19,431 bases of DNA from Mycoemilia scoparia (GCA_027575805.1 JANBPU010000289.1:1-19431); one strand, 5' to 3'; positions 8,953 through 17,391 are shown, counted from the first letter of the stretch. Numbers and translations are program-made. Notes: generated from the sequence alone by a model not told the origin.

Positions 8953-9123
8953 CTTGGGCAAAGAACTTTCTTTTTGTGTATCCCTACCTCTCATCCTCAT
9001 CCTCATCGCCCATATATTTTCTCCGCTTGATTTTAATATCAACTAGCGCTGCTCTATTTGACTATATTATATATCTTGGCAGAAAAACTGGCCGCTGCAA
9101 CTACCACAGCTTTCTATTCCAAA

Positions 9124-9219
9124 ATGTCTCCTCGTGCCTACCTCAACATTAACAACGACTCCCGCAAGGACAAGAAGAAGGAAAAGGGTGCCATGGACTT
9201 CCCAGTAACCATTCTCTAA
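9124..9219 (+). CDS. Small hypothetical protein, 31 residues, strongly biased codons
   Basis: The ORF begins at ATG in an AAAATG context and ends at TAA (9217-9219). The peptide is hydrophilic, with a Lys-rich centre (RKDKKKEKG, residues 14-22) and a short hydrophobic end. Codons are very selective: Asn AAC, Asp GAC and Tyr TAC are exclusive and five of six Lys are AAG, unlike the surrounding AT-rich DNA and like the ILV1 and CBM19-like genes. A TATA box lies 179 bp upstream. Alternatively a GT at 9205 could splice to an AG at 9250-9251, extending the frame by about 69 residues to TAG near 9459-9461; the donor GTAACC is weak and codon bias fades there, so I prefer the unspliced form. I recognise no family. 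Confidence 0.4.
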   Translation: MSPRAYLNINNDSRKDKKKEKGAMDFPVTIL

Positions 9220-10580
9220 ACCACCCGTACCCACATCTATTATCTCTCCAGGCTCTCTACTACAATAGCCAACTACCAACCCGGAACCTCGAACAAAAAA
9301 AACCCCTCTACCCTTACACTTTGATTCCGCTCTGTAACCTCCAAAATGCTCGGCCACACCCACCAAACGCTTTTGGCTCAAATCGCACTCATCCTTTCTT
9401 GTGTAACCTAATCTCTAGCCACCAAGAACTTGGAATCGCTCCCGAAATGCCCAACTAGTATCACAATATCCCACAAAACCTTCCCCCCCAACATCTCTCC
9501 TTGCTGTTCATTTATATCTTTACTTTTTGCATCGATTTTTATTCCTGTTTATTTTTCCATTGCTTTCTTGTTATTCTATTCGTTTTTCACCAATATATTC
9601 TATTCGCTGTTACGTGTAATTGGTTTCTACGATTATTGTTATTCTATCAGAACCAAGACAATGCTATTTACTGTTGTTATTGATTGTGTTGTGACCACTA
9701 CAAACGCAACTATAAACCAATTTCTAAGTCTACTATACATATCTACCAGCAAAAACGTCCGGTGCTTGTATGAGAGAAGAAATTTTACTAGTGATTGAAT
9801 ACATGTATTTGTATTGTGGGTAGAAATGGTGGTGTGGGTCCTCATCAGATTTTGGCCCAGTCTTGAGCCAATCAAATGCAACTATAGCTACTCCTGGGGA
9901 TCCATTTTGGCCAAGTCCTTGAGTGAACTTTGACCATACATTCACTTGATTACTACTTTATGCATTATATACAAGCTATTTGTTCTTCAACTCCCCCTGT
10001 ATTCGACGCATGTGTATAAATATATACATATATACCCGCCTGCGTGTATAAATTGGCTATACTCAAGCATGTGGATTTTACTTGAACTCTGCTCTCGTGC
10101 CTGTGTGTCATATGATCTCTGTATTAGCAACAAGAGATTTTATTAGGATTGATCATACACGCTATGGATACACAAATTCTCACCCATACACGTAAAATTA
10201 CTTTCTTTTTTCAATGTTGCATTTCTAAATGTACCTTATGATTATCAACCTTTGATCTTTATGAGGACAAGGAGCCCCGAGTAGTGATGATGATGATGGC
10301 TTAGAAAAATTCCTTGAAATAACCCCGCAGCCAAGCATTTATTTAATTAATTTTAAAGCAATAAGGCTTTTATTCTTGGATAAATAATTGGAGATTTTTT
10401 TTTCAAAAGAAAAGGAATAAAGAACAGTACGCGATTATTACTACTAGTCTTTTTTTTCTTTTCTAATTAAACAGCACGCAACAGTCCAGTCAGTCAGTGG
10501 TACTATATAAACCTTCCCCGTGTCCCTCTGTCTGCCTGTATTTAATACAACGCAGCCAAGACAAGACAAAACATTCGCCA
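9220..10580. other. Intergenic, C/T-rich then AT-rich, contains repeat M2
   Basis: The first 300 bp are C-rich and partly open on +, possibly the 3' UTR or a second exon of the 31-codon ORF. A copy of repeat M2 follows (9783-9935). The right part is the 3' flank of the minus-strand ILV1-like gene and includes TTTATT at 10368-10373, which reads AATAAA on the minus strand about 210 bp past the stop and could serve in polyadenylation. Confidence 0.45.
9783..9935 (+). repeat. Dispersed repeat M2, copy 2
   Basis: This aligns with 1561-1700 (shared start TTTTACTAGT/GATTGAAT, core CTCCTGGGGATCCATTTT, end GTGAACTTT). On the minus strand part of it reads as an open, protein-like stretch (KFTQGLGQNG and onward), but the other copy is broken in that frame, so both may be remnants of something once coding. 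Confidence 0.5.
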
Positions 10581-12218
10581 CTAGACCATAAAATCTCTGT
10601 AAACCGGATTGTCAGTCTCATCATAATAATTGTACTGCAAGGTATCCAAAAAGTTTTTGAATGCCCTAGGCAACTGCTCGCCATCAGCCTTTTCCTCCTC
10701 CGAAGGTGGTGGGACCTGGATACCGACCAAAACACGGCCAACGTCCTGGCCAAAATTACGGTAGTGGAACAAACTTATGTTCCACTGGGTCTGTATACCA
10801 TGCAAGAACTTGACTAGCGCGCCAGGCCTTTCAGGGAATTCAAATCTATAAAGCCTTTCATTCTTGACATGGCCTGGACTGGTGCTACGCCCACCAACCA
10901 TATACCGAGCATGGCACTTGGCCATCTCATTGTCACTTATGTCTGTACCCTTCATACCACGTTTCTCCAATTCCTGCAAAATGTGGGGGACTTCGGACCG
11001 ATCGTTGACCGTGAAGGATGTAAAGATGTGGGCCTTTTCGGGATCATTATAGCGGTACGAGAATTCGGTAACATCGCGGGGATATATAACCTCGTCATAG
11101 AACCTGATGAAGCTGCCGGGGGTTTCTGGAATAACCACGGTCAGGAGGGCTTCGCGTTGCTCGCCAAGTTCGGCACGCTCAGCAACAAACCGGAGGCGAT
11201 TGAAATTCATGTTGGCGCCGCTGCAGACCGAAACCAGGGTTTTATCGGCCAGTCCTTTTTCGCGGGCGTATTTCTTTAGACCCGCCGTGGCGAGGGCGCC
11301 GGCGGGTTCGAGTACACTGCGGGTATCTTCGAATACATCTTTTATGGCGGCGCAGATTTCGTCGTTGGTGACTAGCACCATCTCATCGACATACTTCTGG
11401 GCTAGCCTGAAAGTTTCTTCGCCAACCATCCTGACAGCAGCGCCATCAGCAAACAGGCCGACCTGGTCGAGCAGGACGCGTTTTCCGGCCTTGAGCGAGG
11501 ATGTCATTGCTGTGGAATCAACAGCCTCGACGCCGATGACTTTGATTCCGGGAAACACCCGTTTGACGTATGCGCTGATGCCAGCAATGATCCCTCCGCC
11601 ACCAACCCCGACAAAGATGGCTTCAATGTGCTGTTTGGTCCTTGGCAGCTGCCTCAGGATTTCTAACCCGATGGTGCCTTGGCCCGCAATAACATACGGA
11701 TCGTCAAACGGAGGGATGTTCACATAGCCTTGCTGGTGCGTCAGCCTGGTGCATTCCTCTTTGGCCGAATCAAAGTCGTCGCCGTGGAGCACAACCTGCG
11801 CGCCGAGCCGTTTTACGTTTTTCCATTTGATTTCTGGGGTCAGCTTGGGCATGACTATGGTGGCCTTTATTCCGAGCTTTTTTGCCGCCAGGGCCACGCC
11901 CTGAGCATGGTTCCCGGCCGAACAGGCAATAACACCCTGCTGCTTTTCTTCGTCGGTGAGGTGGTAGATTTTGTTGTAGGCGCCGCGTAATTTGAATGAG
12001 AAGACTGATTGTAGGTCTTCGCGTTTGAGGTAGACTCTGTTGTTGGTCTTGGTTGAGAGGTTTGTGGCTGCTGTTAGGGGGGTTTCGTCGGCTACTTCGT
12101 AGACTGGAGCGGTTAGGATCAATTGGAGATAGTCCAGCTCTTCTTCAACCTGGGGCTGTTGGCCATTAATAGCAATAGCAGCAGCAGCAGTTGTTGTTGT
12201 TGCTGCAGGAGTGGGCAT
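10581..12218 (-). CDS. ILV1: Threonine deaminase (threonine ammonia-lyase), biosynthetic
   Basis: A 545-residue PLP enzyme that deaminates threonine to 2-oxobutanoate and ammonia, the first committed step of isoleucine synthesis. The catalytic fold spans about 30-345: the PLP Schiff-base lysine is K76 in [17 protein letters not shown] (101-107) lies in the substrate-binding region, the glycine loop VGVGGGG (203-209) holds the cofactor phosphate, and SGANMNF (333-339) follows. Two regulatory ACT modules (about 357-430 and 455-532) carry [13 protein letters not shown] and the [14 protein letters not shown] and NISLFHYRN motifs typical of isoleucine-inhibited fungal enzymes. The match to yeast Ilv1 is close, but the yeast presequence is missing: residues 1-29 are Ala/Thr-rich then acidic, with no Arg or Lys. 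Either a targeting exon lies upstream or this form is cytosolic. C/G-ending codons suggest good expression. Confidence 0.97.
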   Translation of the reverse strand: MPTPAATTTTAAAAIAINGQQPQVEEELDYLQLILTAPVYEVADETPLTAATNLSTKTNNRVYLKREDLQSVFSFKLRGAYNKIYHLTDEEKQQGVIACSAGNHAQGVALAAKKLGIKATIVMPKLTPEIKWKNVKRLGAQVVLHGDDFDSAKEECTRLTHQQGYVNIPPFDDPYVIAGQGTIGLEILRQLPRTKQHIEAIFVGVGGGGIIAGISAYVKRVFPGIKVIGVEAVDSTAMTSSLKAGKRVLLDQVGLFADGAAVRMVGEETFRLAQKYVDEMVLVTNDEICAAIKDVFEDTRSVLEPAGALATAGLKKYAREKGLADKTLVSVCSGANMNFNRLRFVAERAELGEQREALLTVVIPETPGSFIRFYDEVIYPRDVTEFSYRYNDPEKAHIFTSFTVNDRSEVPHILQELEKRGMKGTDISDNEMAKCHARYMVGGRSTSPGHVKNERLYRFEFPERPGALVKFLHGIQTQWNISLFHYRNFGQDVGRVLVGIQVPPPSEEEKADGEQLPRAFKNFLDTLQYNYYDETDNPVYRDFMV

Positions 12219-12373
12219 TTTTTAGTTGGTATCTTCTCTGTAGGTAGTATATTATTACTATATAATTTTTGAAACAAATAAAGGTACAGATTTCTTTTGT
12301 GATGGAACTTTGTATAAAGAAAAGAATAGAACGAAAAGGACTGTAGAATTGAATTATCGGACTGTCCACAAAC

Positions 12374-12380
12374 TTTTATA
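12374..12380 (-). promoter_or_regulatory. TATA box of ILV1
   Basis: It reads TATAAAA on the minus strand, about 160 bp upstream of the ATG, in line with the spacing at other genes of this window. Confidence 0.45.
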
Positions 12381-12651
12381 TGAAACGATGGTGCATGGCT
12401 GTCTGTATCAGGCCCATTCATTATTGGTAGCTGTATCTCCTCCCTATTTGATCTTTTTTTCTTGGTATCTCTCGCAGCCATGGAACCACCGGGATCACAG
12501 CATTCAATCAAATGAAAAAACTACTCTGTCCCAAATAGACCACCACCACATCGCTTTGGATCTTCACGCTTGCTTAATCACAATAAGTCATATTTTTATA
12601 CTGTGAAAGCAGTATGCTGGCCCACCATTGTGTGATGCCTGTGATTCAAGC

Positions 12652-12658
12652 TGACTCA
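12652..12658. promoter_or_regulatory. Gcn4-type site TGACTCA upstream of ILV1
   Basis: A perfect TGACTCA, the core bound by the fungal bZIP regulator Gcn4/CpcA, lies about 430 bp upstream of the ILV1 start. Yeast ILV1 is under general amino acid control, so a working site here is plausible. A second TGACTCA at 13450-13456 is over 1.2 kb away and is closer to the CBM19-like gene. Confidence 0.45.
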
Positions 12659-12933
12659 CATGCTTTAATCAGAGATCTGGGCAAAATTATAGGAAATCAC
12701 AGAGCTATACCATCCAACCATTTCATCAATGGTGGCCAGCAAAAGCATAACAACAGGCCTGTTAGTCTGGGTTTGAATAGAAACCAACAGTAATTGTGGT
12801 TCCTGAAAAATGCACTTGGATGGATCAATCCTACGACGCTGCTGCTATTTATTATAATGCGGATTTGGTACAACAAATTTTAGAATGGCCAAGATCATCA
12901 TGAAATGAGACTCCACGTTATCAATGGTTAAAA

Positions 12934-13036
12934 TATGGATCATAATTTTCGAAGGGTGACTTTTGGTGGACTGCGATTATAGGGGCAATTACAGTTGATT
13001 AGCAGATGGTCACCCTTCAAAAATAGCTACCCATAT
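12934..13036 (+). mobile_element. MITE-like element M1, copy 3 (internally shortened)
   Basis: It begins ATATGGATCATAATTTTCGAAGGG and ends with the inverted counterpart GGTCACCCTTCAAAAATAG before CCCATAT. GATTATAGGGGCAATTACAG is present inside, while the TTTTACTAGTAA segment is missing, giving about 103 bp. It lies in the ILV1-CBM19 intergenic space in the same orientation as copy 2. Confidence 0.72.
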
Positions 13037-14035
13037 ATAGTTTATTTGTAAATTCCCTAGCAAGTTTGTAAAATCCTTATCATAAACTCTTTACTGCCGA
13101 CGCAGACAAAGTAAATAAACATCATTCAAAGTATGCACTGTACCTTTATCATTAGCCATGTTTAGAATTTCCAAATGGTACTACTTGCATTCTTTATTTT
13201 ATAATAAATCAGGATACAATCATGCATTTTGTATTCTGTTTTGGTCTGGCTTTTAAAGACCTTCGTAATGGTCTTTAGCAATGCACTTTGGCATTGGAGT
13301 TAAAAACAACATGGTATCATTATCTCGTCGCTTAATCCAAAAATGCCCACATCAACAACAACAAGAAACCCCTCCCTTTATAAGCAAGCTCCGTATGAAG
13401 AAATCCTTTCTACAAAGTAAGACTCTAATTGCTTTGTGCTTATAGACTATGACTCAGGCACATGTATTGCCGGTTCTTTGTTTAAGCGTATAATCCTATT
13501 TCAAAGAGAGCAACCCACACTACAGCAAAAGAAAGGAATTTCTATTTATTAAGTCTTTGGCTGCTGCTGGTGGATTCAACTTCAAAATATTTAGCAATAC
13601 CTTTGGGATGACTTCTCGAATGTTAGGGGGAGTTTTTTGGTCAAAGAAATAGCGCCTACTTGAGGCTGATAAGCTTTTTGTCTACCTTGTTTGGAGATCA
13701 TTTACGAATGGGCTATCCACATACAGTATACTAAACATTCTGGTGTCTTTCTATACCCTTTAGCGGCGGGGCCTTTGCTAGTGGATCTTTGGCAGATATT
13801 GTGCAGCCTTTCGAGCCAACAAGACGAAGCATAGGCCCTGCCTTAATAACATGGCATCCTGTCTATTCTTCTGTACAATATAAATAGAGACCTGGGCTCC
13901 CCATTGATATGCAAGCACCAACAAAAAACATCTGTGATATATATACACATACGCTCCACCCTTTGTATTCATTCCCACTTATACAATCCTGCCACGCCTC
14001 GTCTTATTCAAAATCTACCACGCCGGCCTCTAGCA
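13037..14035. other. Intergenic, upstream region of the secreted protein gene
   Basis: About 1 kb of non-coding DNA holding a TTTATAAG motif near 13377, a TGACTCA at 13450-13456 and the TATA box at 13879. A short ATG frame at 13395 encodes only 16 residues. An ATG near 13909 starts an upstream frame that runs out of frame past the start of the CBM19-like gene; if the transcript starts upstream of it, that would reduce translation. Confidence 0.45.
13879..13886 (+). promoter_or_regulatory. TATA box of the CBM19-like gene
   Basis: TATAAATA lies 157 bp upstream of the ATG at 14036 and is followed by a C/T-rich leader. Confidence 0.5.
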
Positions 14036-14731
14036 ATGCAGCTCACAATCTCTAAAATTGCTTTTCTCAGCCTCGTCGCTGGCACTCTGACCTTGGCCAA
14101 TCCCACTGCCGGTGGATACTGCGCAGATGTAGGACCTACCAACTACAAGTGTGGTGGTCCCAACGGCCAGTCTTCGTTCTACACCTGGTGCGACAACCAC
14201 GCTCTCAGAAGAATTGACTGTCCCGCTGGAACATACTGTGTCAAGAACTTTGACGATGAACTTTATTGTGGCCACAAAGGCGACAAGGGCCTTCCACCTG
14301 GCCAACAGACCAACACGACTCCAGAGCACCATCCAAAGCCTACGCACACTACACAAAGATACTACTCTACACCTGCTTATTACACCACTATTCCTCCTGC
14401 TGAAACTATTTGTTCGGAAAAGGAAAAGACTGTGACCAAGGAGAAGATCAAGACTATCGAGATCACAAAGACCAGAGTTTTCACTAATACGGTTTATAAT
14501 ACGCTGACCCAAATCAGTACTATTTATACTTGCCCAACAACTCTACCAGCTCCCACATCTATTCATGTTGTTCCTTCAAGCACTCCTTGTGAGACTACGC
14601 CATCTCCAGAGTCATCTCCTTGCGAAACTACCCCATATCCGGAGTCAACTCCTTGTGAGACTACCCCATCTCCAGAATCTACGCCCTGTGAGGAGACCAC
14701 TCACACTCCAGAAGAAAGTCCCTGCGAATAA
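14036..14731 (+). CDS. Secreted CBM19-like chitin-binding protein with Cys/Pro/Thr repeat tail
   Basis: A 231-residue protein. The ATG at 14036 is chosen because a classic signal peptide follows (residues 1-21: one Lys, a hydrophobic core, TLTLA then NPTAGG). Residues 27-80 hold six cysteines, C29-x9-C39-x12-C52-x9-C62-x5-C68-x9-C78, with CPAGTYC and a final YCG, the pattern of fungal CBM19 chitin-binding modules. A Pro/Thr/His linker (about 83-121) probably carries O-glycans, then a charged Thr-rich segment with TVTKEKIKTIEITKTRVFT (about 132-150). The tail (184-231) repeats an 11-residue unit, PCETTPSPEST, about four times, each with one Cys. There is no GPI-signal tail and no catalytic domain. 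It probably sits in or near the cell wall. C/G-ending codons and a strong TATA box suggest good expression. The ATG frame seen upstream in the same phase is leader. Confidence 0.8.
   Translation: MQLTISKIAFLSLVAGTLTLANPTAGGYCADVGPTNYKCGGPNGQSSFYTWCDNHALRRIDCPAGTYCVKNFDDELYCGHKGDKGLPPGQQTNTTPEHHPKPTHTTQRYYSTPAYYTTIPPAETICSEKEKTVTKEKIKTIEITKTRVFTNTVYNTLTQISTIYTCPTTLPAPTSIHVVPSSTPCETTPSPESSPCETTPYPESTPCETTPSPESTPCEETTHTPEESPCE
14582..14731 (+). repeat. In-frame tandem repeat of about 33 bp
   Basis: Three near-identical 33-bp units and a diverged fourth encode P-C-E-T-T-P-x-P-E-S-x. Each adds one Cys. In-frame repeats of this type in wall proteins often vary in copy number between strains. Confidence 0.75.
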
Positions 14732-15648
14732 ACTTTTTTACATTAACTTCTTCCCATCCCTTTACTTTTATATTACGTTTACTAAATATTTCTTTTGAAA
14801 GCATTAGAATTAGTGATTATCCTTTATTGTTGTTGAGTAAACTTCTTAATTACCAATCGTGTACAAAATTTACATTTAGTAAGAGGTTAGGATTTTAGTG
14901 TCTTTATTTCTCAAGCTATTAGGCATAAAAGGCCCACCAAAAAAAGTATCATTAAAAATATAATAAAAGTACATGCACACAAATAAAAGAAATAATTATA
15001 ATCAATAGTTTATAATTATCAAATCACAATCACAATATCATAGCCAATAATGATAATAATGATAATACATACATTTAAGAGAAATGCCTGTTTCACAATA
15101 TACCCTTCAAAAAAGTATATATTTTAACATACATCGGAACTTTTGCAATCATTATAAATTATTTACCAAATTTATGATATACTTTGCTGGGATTAGGCTG
15201 TAGCCGGCATGATATATCATATTTAAGTTATGATGGGTTCAAATCATTCAGGTTGGTTGTAAATCAATTGGAATACTGAAACAGGACTCATGCCCCTTAC
15301 AGCTTATTGCCATTTTAGTAGTTTCTAACAATCAGTTGTCTTATCTTCTATATATCTTTTAATAACCATACTTTATTTAGTCAAAAATAAAGCTGTGGTT
15401 AGAAGGGCTTGAAGAGTTATTATCTTATTAAAGTTGAATTTTTTACAATTATTCCTTCTCACTCTCATTTGTAGTCAATTACAAAGCATTGAAAGTTAGG
15501 TTAAAAATGTGATTTTTATTTAAAAATGACAAAGAAAATAACAAAGGTAAAGCTCAAATCTTTGGTCATTCAAGCCATTTCCTTTTGTTCACATTTATAC
15601 CAGAATTCCTTCTGTGTTTACACATGCAATGCTTGAGTTAGTTTACTC
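14732..15648. other. AT-rich intergenic between convergent genes
   Basis: The two flanking genes point into this region, so it holds both 3' ends. It contains a possible decayed M1 terminus (ACCCTTCAAAAAAGTATATA near 15102-15121) and a 28-bp motif at 15192-15219 that recurs at 16830-16857. No gene is visible. Confidence 0.5.
15192..15219 (+). repeat. Direct repeat ATTAGGCTGTAGC, copy 1
   Basis: It matches 16830-16857 at 23 of 28 positions, with the first 13 identical. GGTTCAAATC, resembling a tRNA B box, follows at 15236-15245, and TAGCCGGCATG faintly resembles an A box, but no tRNA cloverleaf can be folded. Confidence 0.5.
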
Positions 15649-16290
15649 TTAATTTGGGATTAAATTTAAACATTCCAGCATCTTGAGACTACTACCTGGA
15701 ACAAGATCATCAAAATGTGCTATACATTCAACAAATTTCTCCAGGTATTTCACAACACAGCCCCTATAACCTCCTTCAAAGCAAGACCCATCTTTCTTAT
15801 AAACTTCCTTTTCAATGGATTCCATATTTGAAACTGCCAAATAGCATTGGTCAAAAGCCTTAGAAGAATCTTCAGAATTTTCATGTTGTGGTCTATGCAT
15901 AAACAAAACAATTGAGATATTTGTCACAATAGTCATTTTTTTGCTAAATAAATCCACAACCTGGTCAAGTCTCTCCTCTAATTCAGCAATTTCTTTACAA
16001 TTTGGACAATCAACTGTTTTGCAGCTTCCAGAAAGTTGGTGTTGTTGTCTTGTATCATAGTAGAGATTAGTCCTCTGATCAATGATGTACTTCATGCTTC
16101 CACTAAAGTTTTCTGGGTCAATGTGACTACACTCATCTTCTGTAAGTTTGAGTGTAGCATAGCCATTTTCTTGAAGATAGGAAATGATTCTAAGGATTCC
16201 AGGTTGGCTTAGTTCAGAAATCTTGGAGGATGTTTCAGAATGATGGGATATCTTTTGTCTCTTATAGGGATTCTGGGGGCTTTGAGACAT
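15649..16290 (-). CDS. Hypothetical protein with NLS-like motif and Cys cluster
   Basis: A 213-residue protein of no family I recognise. The N-terminus has PYKRQKI (8-14), like a short nuclear localisation signal, within a Ser/Gln-rich leader. Residues 29-52 form a probable helix-turn (GILRIISYLQENGYATLKLTED). A cluster C90-x4-C95-x2-C98 is followed by a short amphipathic or coiled-coil helix (IAELEERLDQVVDLF, 101-115) and a hydrophobic strand or helix (121-131). Cysteines continue at 149, 170, 178, 189 and 207. No signal peptide or clear membrane segment. A nuclear or cytosolic role is the most that can be inferred. Codons are AT-rich. The ATG at 16290 has a TATA box about 90 bp upstream. 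Confidence 0.65.
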   Translation of the reverse strand: MSQSPQNPYKRQKISHHSETSSKISELSQPGILRIISYLQENGYATLKLTEDECSHIDPENFSGSMKYIIDQRTNLYYDTRQQHQLSGSCKTVDCPNCKEIAELEERLDQVVDLFSKKMTIVTNISIVLFMHRPQHENSEDSSKAFDQCYLAVSNMESIEKEVYKKDGSCFEGGYRGCVVKYLEKFVECIAHFDDLVPGSSLKMLECLNLIPN

Positions 16291-16377
16291 CTTTTGTGTC
16301 TATACCTTGATGTGCAGATGTACAGATGTGTAGAAGAGGTGATAGAGGTACCATGTAAAGTTGTGGATTTAATGGCA

Positions 16378-16384
16378 TTTTATA
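16378..16384 (-). promoter_or_regulatory. TATA box of the 213-residue gene
   Basis: It reads TATAAAA on the minus strand, about 90 bp upstream of the ATG at 16290. Confidence 0.4.
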
Positions 16385-16439
16385 GCTAATTTTTGTATTA
16401 GAAAGCCATGAAAAAAACAAAATTTAAACTTTGTGACAG

Positions 16440-16455
16440 TTTTGAAGCTTCAAAA
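16440..16455. repeat. Perfect 16-bp palindrome
   Basis: TTTTGAAGCTTCAAAA is its own reverse complement and lies about 150 bp upstream of the 213-residue gene. A second, imperfect A/T palindrome centred near 16521 follows. They could be dimeric-factor sites or AT-rich chance. Confidence 0.45.
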
Positions 16456-16829
16456 TTTACATGTAAAGCCACATTCCATTGGATTTTTTTAGTAAGCAAC
16501 AGATACATTGAAAAAAGTTTAAAACTTTTTGAAGATTTTGATTGGAAATAATTTTGACAATTTTGGGTTTCCAACACATCTTATTTAATAGATTTTGAAA
16601 GAATTTATTTGACCTAACCCTCTATTAATTGCTGTTGATGGAGGCTGTTTGAATGAAAAGGGTGCAGAAAATACACTAATGATAACTGTTCTCCCTAGGT
16701 CAGGGGTTTCAGCCATATCAATCTTCTGGTAGATTATGGTATAATAACCCTCTCCTCTGGGTTGATTACCTGGGGGGAGACTTGATAACTTAAATCCCAA
16801 TATTGTTTTTTAACAATAGTAAAAGGAGT

Positions 16830-16857
16830 ATTAGGCTGTAGCTAACATGTTTTATCA
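16830..16857 (+). repeat. Direct repeat ATTAGGCTGTAGC, copy 2
   Basis: Partner of 15192-15219, about 1.64 kb away in the same orientation. The B-box-like sequence of the other copy is not preserved here. Confidence 0.5.
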
Positions 16858-17224
16858 CTGACAGACCTGGATTATTTAGAACAAGTCTGGCCTACAAGGA
16901 AAGTTGTTTCTAAAAAACTTAATTCAGAACAGGTGTCAATCTATAGGATTGGCTACAATAAACAACCAAGTTAAACCTTTTAAAAGAATAAGTTTTTATA
17001 ATAAATATATACCTTTAACTAAATCCTTTCAACCTAAAGTTTATTTAAAAACAATTAGTAAAAGAATAGTCATATATAAAAAAGATAAAAGAAAACTATA
17101 TATTGTTTCTGACATTCTGAATATATATCCACTGGATCTATTGTTCAGAACATTTGGAACCCTTGGAACATTCTGATGATTCGGAATAGTCCAAATCAAA
17201 TAATGATTTGGCTGGTCATTAGAT

Positions 17225-17272
17225 CATAGTCTATCACACTAAAATTCACCCTTCAAAAATTATCACCCATAT
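17225..17272 (+). mobile_element. MITE-like element M1, copy 4 (right end only)
   Basis: It carries the right terminus TTCACCCTTCAAAAATTATCACCCATAT, while the internal M1 motifs are missing. It abuts copy 5 directly. Confidence 0.6.
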
Positions 17273-17391
17273 GGATCATAATTTTTGAAGGGTAAAAGTT
17301 CACTAGTAAAACTGGATACCCATTTAGCTGTGATTGTCCCTATAATCAGTTATCACCAAAATTTACCCTTCAAAAATTATTGCACATATAC
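17273..17391 (-). mobile_element. MITE-like element M1, copy 5 (near complete, inverted)
   Basis: Terminal blocks ATAATTTTTGAAGGG (17278-17292) and CCCTTCAAAAATTAT (17366-17380) are exact inverted repeats of 15 bp. Read on the minus strand, the interior carries GATTATAGGGACAAT, CACAGCTAAATGG and TTTTACTAGTGAA in the same order as copy 2. About 119 bp, non-coding. Confidence 0.78.

Larger units (their letters stand above)
5811..9123. other. Long intergenic region with no supported long gene
   Basis: Over 3.3 kb I find only short reading frames, most opening on non-ATG codons. Contents include an A/T hairpin (6303-6324), an ATGT tetranucleotide repeat (about 7108-7132), a GC-rich direct repeat (7994-8012), a CTG triplet run (about 8873-8888) and the promoter of the 31-codon ORF at the right end. 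Very short ATG frames (for example 28-30 codons at 7294 and 8424) are present but are within chance expectation. It could hold a long non-coding transcript or a multi-exon gene that I cannot resolve. Confidence 0.45.
12219..12933. other. ILV1 upstream region, no gene
   Basis: This holds the promoter and 5' leader of the ILV1-like gene. No ATG occurs in the leader between the TATA box and the start codon, so no upstream ORF control is expected. A different-frame minus ORF overlaps the gene start and runs to about 12511; its poly-Leu and poly-Gln content comes from the Ala/Thr-coding repeats read out of frame. Confidence 0.55.

Noticed and set aside
9067..9381. Minus-strand 104-codon frame opposite the 31-codon ORF
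   Set aside because: It starts on TTG, and its Gly/Val-rich content mirrors the C-rich plus strand.
10869..11990. Plus-strand frames of 100-200 codons opposite ILV1
   Set aside because: They are antisense shadows created by the C/G-ending codon bias of the ILV1-like gene; none has a recognisable domain.
12119..12511. Minus-strand 130-codon frame overlapping the ILV1 start
   Set aside because: Its poly-Leu/Gln part is the Ala/Thr-coding repeat read out of frame, and the rest shows no targeting or domain features.
13395..13560. Possible tiny spliced gene (GTAAGA at 13417, TATAG ending 13445)
   Set aside because: The intron would be only 29 nt, shorter than usual fungal introns, and the product has no recognisable features.
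14030..14512. Minus-strand frame opposite the CBM19-like gene
   Set aside because: Shadow of a gene with a clear signal peptide and cysteine module on the plus strand.
15192..15260. tRNA gene suggested by GGTTCAAATC
   Set aside because: No acceptor, D or anticodon stems can be paired around it; at most a B-box-like motif.
16585..16800. Minus-strand 71-codon frame
   Set aside because: It opens on TTG and I recognise nothing in it; kept only as a possible relic in the intergenic note.
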